A stretch of DNA of 64,000 bases from Paenibacillus castaneae (lineage in GTDB: Bacteria; Bacillota; Bacilli; Paenibacillales; Paenibacillaceae): assembly GCF_002884445.1 (NCBI RefSeq), contig NZ_KZ614144.1:1344202-1408201 (forward strand), in the 5' to 3' direction. The number at the start of each line of letters is the position of its first letter. The stretch's first letter is position 1. Under the pieces are notes generated by a model, which was given only the letters and a program-made list of their open reading frames with translations, had not been told where the DNA came from and did no database searches. Shown here one piece after another: positions 63,886 through 64,000 of this stretch. The position numbers and the translations under genes are program-made.

Positions 63886-64000
63886 TTGAAAAAGACAATC
63901 CCGTACTTAATCGCAGTATTCGTCGTTATGCTGCTAGGGCTAGGCTCAAGAGCCTTTGCTGACTCCTTGCCCGTGTTCGTAGCGAACCATTTCGGCGATG
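63886..64000 (+). CDS. Membrane protein, 3' end outside the window (possibly DUF2809)
   Basis: It starts with TTG 63886 behind TAGGAG and runs off the window. The first 38 residues hold one membrane span (YLIAVFVVMLLGLGSRAF) followed by LPVFVANHFGD, recalling DUF2809 proteins (LPxFxxxxxGD). Assignment rests on this short stretch only. Confidence 0.5.
   Translation, partial: MKKTIPYLIAVFVVMLLGLGSRAFADSLPVFVANHFGD

Overview
The window looks like chromosome of a spore-forming, sugar-foraging Firmicute of the Paenibacillus type. This is inferred from gene content, not from a database match. The signs are Lpl/Msm-like sugar importers without their own ATPase, a YesN-type regulator, SLH surface proteins, a KinB-like multi-TM sporulation kinase, a DUF3905-like protein, bacilliredoxin, XylR/cre control and frequent TTG/GTG starts behind strong GGAGG sites. 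No rRNA, tRNA or CRISPR array is visible.

Layout. 1-2.3 kb: end of a sugar-binding lipoprotein gene and a LacI-type regulator. 2.3-2.6 kb: palindromic repeat locus A. 2.8-9.4 kb: mixed small genes, namely a zinc-ribbon protein, a GNAT, a coupled three-gene ECF sigma module, an APH-acetyltransferase-like fusion, a methyltransferase, and a beta-clamp paralogue with an RHH protein. 9.6-11 kb: a solitary MurF. 11.2-21.5 kb: GntR/LacI regulator, then an operon of GH38 alpha-mannosidase, two permeases, a binding protein and an unrecognised 728-residue probable glycosidase. 21.6-25 kb (minus): intracellular beta-mannan operon (GH113, AGE-family epimerase, GH130), divergent from a binding protein and two permeases at 25.3-28.4 kb. 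28.5-34.5 kb: orphan YesN-type regulator, ABC exporter, GH2 beta-galactosidase. 34.5-39 kb (mostly minus): AIM24 protein, coiled-coil membrane protein, repeat locus B split by an IS3-family element, aldose epimerase, solo LytTR protein. 39.1-44.3 kb: lactonase, two MFS transporters, an HTH-DUF2087-GIY-YIG fusion. 44.6-52 kb: SLH protein and a 2160-residue secreted multidomain protein, then repeat locus C. 52.4-56.6 kb: xylR, xylA, xylB. 56.8-64 kb: small proteins, an HI0933-like flavoprotein, a lipase-like hydrolase, a sporulation kinase, DUF3905, bacilliredoxin, NadE, Nudix and a cut-off membrane protein.

How it fits together. Much of the window takes up and breaks down hemicellulose or glycan sugars: alpha- and beta-mannosides, galactosides and xylose. 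Each block has a local regulator, and cre-like sites point to catabolite control. No importer here carries an ATPase, so a shared MsmX-like one elsewhere is expected.

The most unusual signal is a repeat family found at three intergenic loci (A 2384-2583, B 35893-36095 plus 37386-37430, C 52135-52337). Each locus has four copies of a palindrome made of 11-13 bp arms around a 3-base loop, starting exactly 51, 72 and 51 bp apart. Spacers differ between loci while palindromes and spacing are kept. At locus B an IS3-family element sits at the TTT loop of the fourth palindrome, with an inferred TTT target duplication, recalling the REP-targeting elements IS1397 and ISKpn1.
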